Origin: Methylobacteriaceae bacterium
GTDB taxonomy: Bacteria; Pseudomonadota; Alphaproteobacteria; Rhizobiales; Beijerinckiaceae
Direction of reading: 5' to 3'
Assembly (NCBI GenBank): GCA_947444195.1
Contig: CANEZL010000031.1
Coordinates: forward strand, 1-62,348
Length of the DNA: 62,348 bases
The notes beneath the pieces are model-generated. The model saw only the letters and a program-made list of their open reading frames with translations, was not told the origin of the DNA and did not search any database. Positions 60,262 to 62,348 of the stretch are shown piece by piece (the first letter of the stretch is position 1; each line of letters opens with the position of its first letter). Made by a program: the position numbers and the translations under genes.

Positions 60262-61386
60262 TCATGCTGCCCTTGCAATTTCGCCTCCCTTTCCTCTCTG
60301 CCCCTCGTAAAAAGCCTCGCACGCCTCTAGTCGCTTCGCGATGTCAAGCGGCACTACGTGCATGTAGTGCTTGCGTGTGATCGTGATGTTCGAGTGGCCG
60401 AGAAAAATCTGCACGGCCACGATGTCGCCAGTCACCCTGTAAAATCGGGAGCCCGCCGTCTTCCTCAGGTCATGGATCCTGCAATTCTTGACCTTGGCCT
60501 TCTTGGCTATCCACCGGAAGGCGGTGTGAAGTCCGGCATAGGTGATCGGATAGATCGTGCCTGGACCACCGGGGCATCGCTTCGACTTATTCGTGGCCAC
60601 ATATGTCCAAACGAACTCATCGTCCTTACCGCGTGCCCGGTCCAACAAACTCCTAATGACTGGGGTGATGCGAACCTCATGCGGCCGGTCACCCTTTTGC
60701 ATGAGGCGGATGACGCCAGCACGTAGGTCGACCTGATCCCAGGTAATCAGGGCATCAGCCTTCCTAAGCCCGGAAGCCAGGATGAACTTGATTAGTTCAT
60801 CATAGCCCGTACCCGCTGAAGCTTCCAGCAGCCGCTCCTCCTCGTCGAGGCTTAGCTCTCGTACGCGCGGAGCCTCCTTCAGCATGTGGATTTCATAATC
60901 CGGCTCGTCCGGCAGCGGGATCTTCCAGGTCTTCTTCACCCTGTTGAAGACCCGCTTGATGAGCTGCGTCACCGTCTGGTTGACAGTCATAGGCGATAGC
61001 TTCTTGCTATCATTCGCCCACGATCTCGTCAGACTGCGCTTCTTCGCCACCAATTCTTCGAGCAGGAGATCATCGAAATCGGTGACGAGTAGATCGTCTC
61101 CTGCTTGGTCCAGGATCCAGTTTAGCTCGCGCTCGACATCGTCGGCGGCCGAGGTGAACTTGCCCTTGAGGTTCATGTAGCGGTCGAAGGCCTCGGCCAG
61201 GGTCATGTCCCGGGCGACCTTGCCGCCTTGAAGGACAAGCTTGCGGTTCTCCTCGGAACGACGCCGACGAGCGACCGCACGTGCCTCCTTCTCGTTCCTG
61301 CACTTGGTCGTTCCGTGGATCCGCTTGCGGCCCACCTTGAAGTCCATGTGCCAGAACGGAGACTTCTTAGGCTTCCAAACGCTCAT
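60262..61386 (-). CDS. Tyrosine-type site-specific recombinase (island integrase)
   Basis: A 374-residue integrase. N-terminal arm-binding part 1-60, core-binding region 65-160, catalytic domain with R208 in ASGLRKADALITW, K231, H305-x-x-R308 in RIHDLRKTAGSRF, H331 in FLGHSNITITRKH and nucleophile Y341 in KHYMHV. All catalytic residues are intact. ATG 61386 has GGAGG upstream, inside the end of the preceding gene, which stops 2 bases before. It is the likely agent of integration at tRNA-Ser. Confidence 0.9.
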   Translation of the reverse strand: MSVWKPKKSPFWHMDFKVGRKRIHGTTKCRNEKEARAVARRRRSEENRKLVLQGGKVARDMTLAEAFDRYMNLKGKFTSAADDVERELNWILDQAGDDLLVTDFDDLLLEELVAKKRSLTRSWANDSKKLSPMTVNQTVTQLIKRVFNRVKKTWKIPLPDEPDYEIHMLKEAPRVRELSLDEEERLLEASAGTGYDELIKFILASGLRKADALITWDQVDLRAGVIRLMQKGDRPHEVRITPVIRSLLDRARGKDDEFVWTYVATNKSKRCPGGPGTIYPITYAGLHTAFRWIAKKAKVKNCRIHDLRKTAGSRFYRVTGDIVAVQIFLGHSNITITRKHYMHVVPLDIAKRLEACEAFYEGQRGKGGEIARAA

Positions 61387-61388
61387 GA

Positions 61389-61775
61389 CTACTTCCTCCC
61401 TGCGAGACGGGCCGCCCGGCGTTCAGCGAATGTCTCGCCGGTGAAAGCCATTGCGTTTCGTACAGACGCCTTGGTGCGGACGGCGCGCGGTTCTGGAGGT
61501 ACGGCACCAGTTCGTCGCCGCCGGACGAAGCCTTCCAGATCCTCGTCAAGGATGCGTAGGATGCGGCGCTCCGAGCCACGGCCAACGTTGACCGCGATGA
61601 GGTTGTGGTCGTTGATGTGCTTCATGACCTGATCGGACGACAGGCTGAGCTTCTTCGCGACCTCGGCGACGGTGTAGACGCGCTCGAAGTGAAGCACGAC
61701 TTCGTCGCAGGCCACTTGGGACGCGACTTCCCCTTCGTCGCCCTCCAAGGCGACGTCCCTAAACACGCTGTTCAT
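61389..61775 (-). CDS. Excisionase-like HTH protein
   Basis: A 128-residue protein with a MerR/excisionase-type HTH (about 32-80): RVYTVAEVAKKLSLSSDQVM and HINDHNLIAVNVGRGSERRI. Such proteins direct the integrase toward excision. The tail is basic (VRRRRTGAVPPEPRAVRTKA). ATG 61775 after GGGGAG. It is directly in front of the integrase gene with a 2-base gap, so the pair is one operon. Confidence 0.75.
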   Translation of the reverse strand: MNSVFRDVALEGDEGEVASQVACDEVVLHFERVYTVAEVAKKLSLSSDQVMKHINDHNLIAVNVGRGSERRILRILDEDLEGFVRRRRTGAVPPEPRAVRTKASVRNAMAFTGETFAERRAARLAGRK

Positions 61776-62230
61776 GGTGGTAACTCCCCGTTGCCCTTCG
61801 CGGGCGGACGCTGGCGGGCGGCCACGGTTCTGGCCGCCAAATCGGTGGCGCAAAGTCCTGCAGGCTTCTCAGGCGCCTGCTTTAAGGACCTCGAACCGAC
61901 CGACGCTTGCCGGGGGCATGGGGGAGTTGGGATCGGGGAACAGTCGGGCCGGGCTCACCAGGGAGCGGCACCGTCCTGGGGCGATACCGTGCCGGCCGGA
62001 ACGGGCGTCAGGCCCCTGCGCGCCCAACGCTGGATGATGAAAAGTGGACGTCATCGGAAGATCCTCCGTAGGGAGGGCCAGTCGCGAACTCTCGCGCCAG
62101 GCGCTGGACAGGGAAGTTACGGTCACTGAAGCCGCCTTTGAACAGGTTCACGGGCATGACTGATCGCTCCCCGGCAGGATGATGATGCGGGTGAGAAGGG
62201 CCTGTCGCACGACGGAAATCAGCCTGTGTT
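61776..62230. other. Region with no well-supported gene at the right edge of the island
   Basis: About 450 bases. A 49-residue minus-strand frame (ATG 62157 to 62008, MPVNLFKGGFSDRNF) has a decent GGGGAG site but no recognisable family, so I rate it as possible only. The rest contains the promoter side of the excisionase-integrase operon. Confidence 0.35.
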
Positions 62231-62289
62231 TCGGCGTGCAACTTTGACCCCCTGATGCGGGGGATCGGCGTCCAATTCTGACCCCCTGA
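62231..62289. mobile_element. End of an IS21-type insertion sequence (terminal repeats)
   Basis: Two direct repeats of 25 bases, TCGGCGTGCAACTTTGACCC... at 62231-62255 and its near copy at 62265-62289 (three mismatches), 34 bases apart. IS21-family elements carry such multiple terminal repeats with a GGGTCAAAGTTGCACGCC-like core. No transposase is visible in the 60 bases that remain, so orientation and extent are unknown. Confidence 0.45.
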
Positions 62290-62348
62290 AGCTTGCTCTC
62301 GCAGACTGCCCTCCGGGACGACCGGACGGGTGGTGGGGGATGAAGGGC

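Overview
The window looks like a chromosome segment of a high-GC methylotrophic alphaproteobacterium of the Methylobacterium/Methylorubrum type. Pointers are the oxalate genes frc and oxc, an mla-type lipid transport cluster, alphaproteobacterial-only families (DUF1489, a NrtR-like NAD regulator, a giant growth-pole-ring coiled-coil protein), Rhizobiales-style intergenic palindromes, and a small heat-shock gene with what looks like a ROSE thermometer. Genus is inferred from gene content, not from a marker gene.

Layout. (1) 1-3220: right end of a genomic island with two or three unknown cargo genes, a metallophosphoesterase and a tyrosine integrase, ending in a 3' fragment of a tRNA-Met gene (attachment site) followed by that tRNA's own terminator. 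(2) 3221-6732: sulfur uptake, with an exported two-domain rhodanese overlapping a YeeE/YedE transporter gene and a second, frameshifted YeeE/YedE gene. (3) 7150-12653: secreted caspase-like protein, NrtR-like regulator, thiE-thiD, cupin-type XRE regulator. (4) 12691-16578: four-gene Mla-type ABC system. (5) 16668-28516: MFS transporter, CheZ-like protein, DUF1489 protein, the 2,700-residue coiled-coil GPR-like protein, and a lone Hpt protein. (6) 28652-38762: ferredoxin, VOC protein, CoxE-like VWA protein with a MoxR ATPase 5 kb away, Kef-type antiporter, a two-gene membrane operon of unknown function, SixA-like phosphatase, lysophospholipase-like hydrolase, and several extragenic palindromes. 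(7) 38834-45238: hsp20 with heat-shock promoter and thermometer, Kdo hydroxylase, hemC, a monooxygenase-MarR pair with a perfect 18-bp operator, a GntR regulator, OsmC. (8) 45602-51322: oxalate catabolism (PAS protein, frc, HPP-CBS protein, esterase, oxc); frc moves CoA onto oxalate and oxc decarboxylates oxalyl-CoA. (9) 51778-55643: AlkA-like glycosylase, acyl-CoA ligase, glycosyltransferase. (10) 55657-62348: tRNA-Ser(GCT), then a second genomic island with a HTH protein, two divergent families of HEPN-like putative RNases, a 5'-truncated GIY-YIG gene, an excisionase-like protein and a tyrosine integrase, with what looks like the end of an IS21-type element at the right edge.

The most interesting unexplained material is the tRNA-Ser island: an A/T-rich 347-residue protein with an RN-x4-H motif sits next to a 294-residue protein with an RHSIAH motif, both matching the HEPN RNase signature (R-x4-6-H) common in toxin and phage-defence proteins. 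Other points of note are the candidate GntR operators shared by the GntR gene, the PAS-frc promoter region and the oxc upstream region, and the hand-folded ROSE-like stem that hides the hsp20 ribosome binding site.
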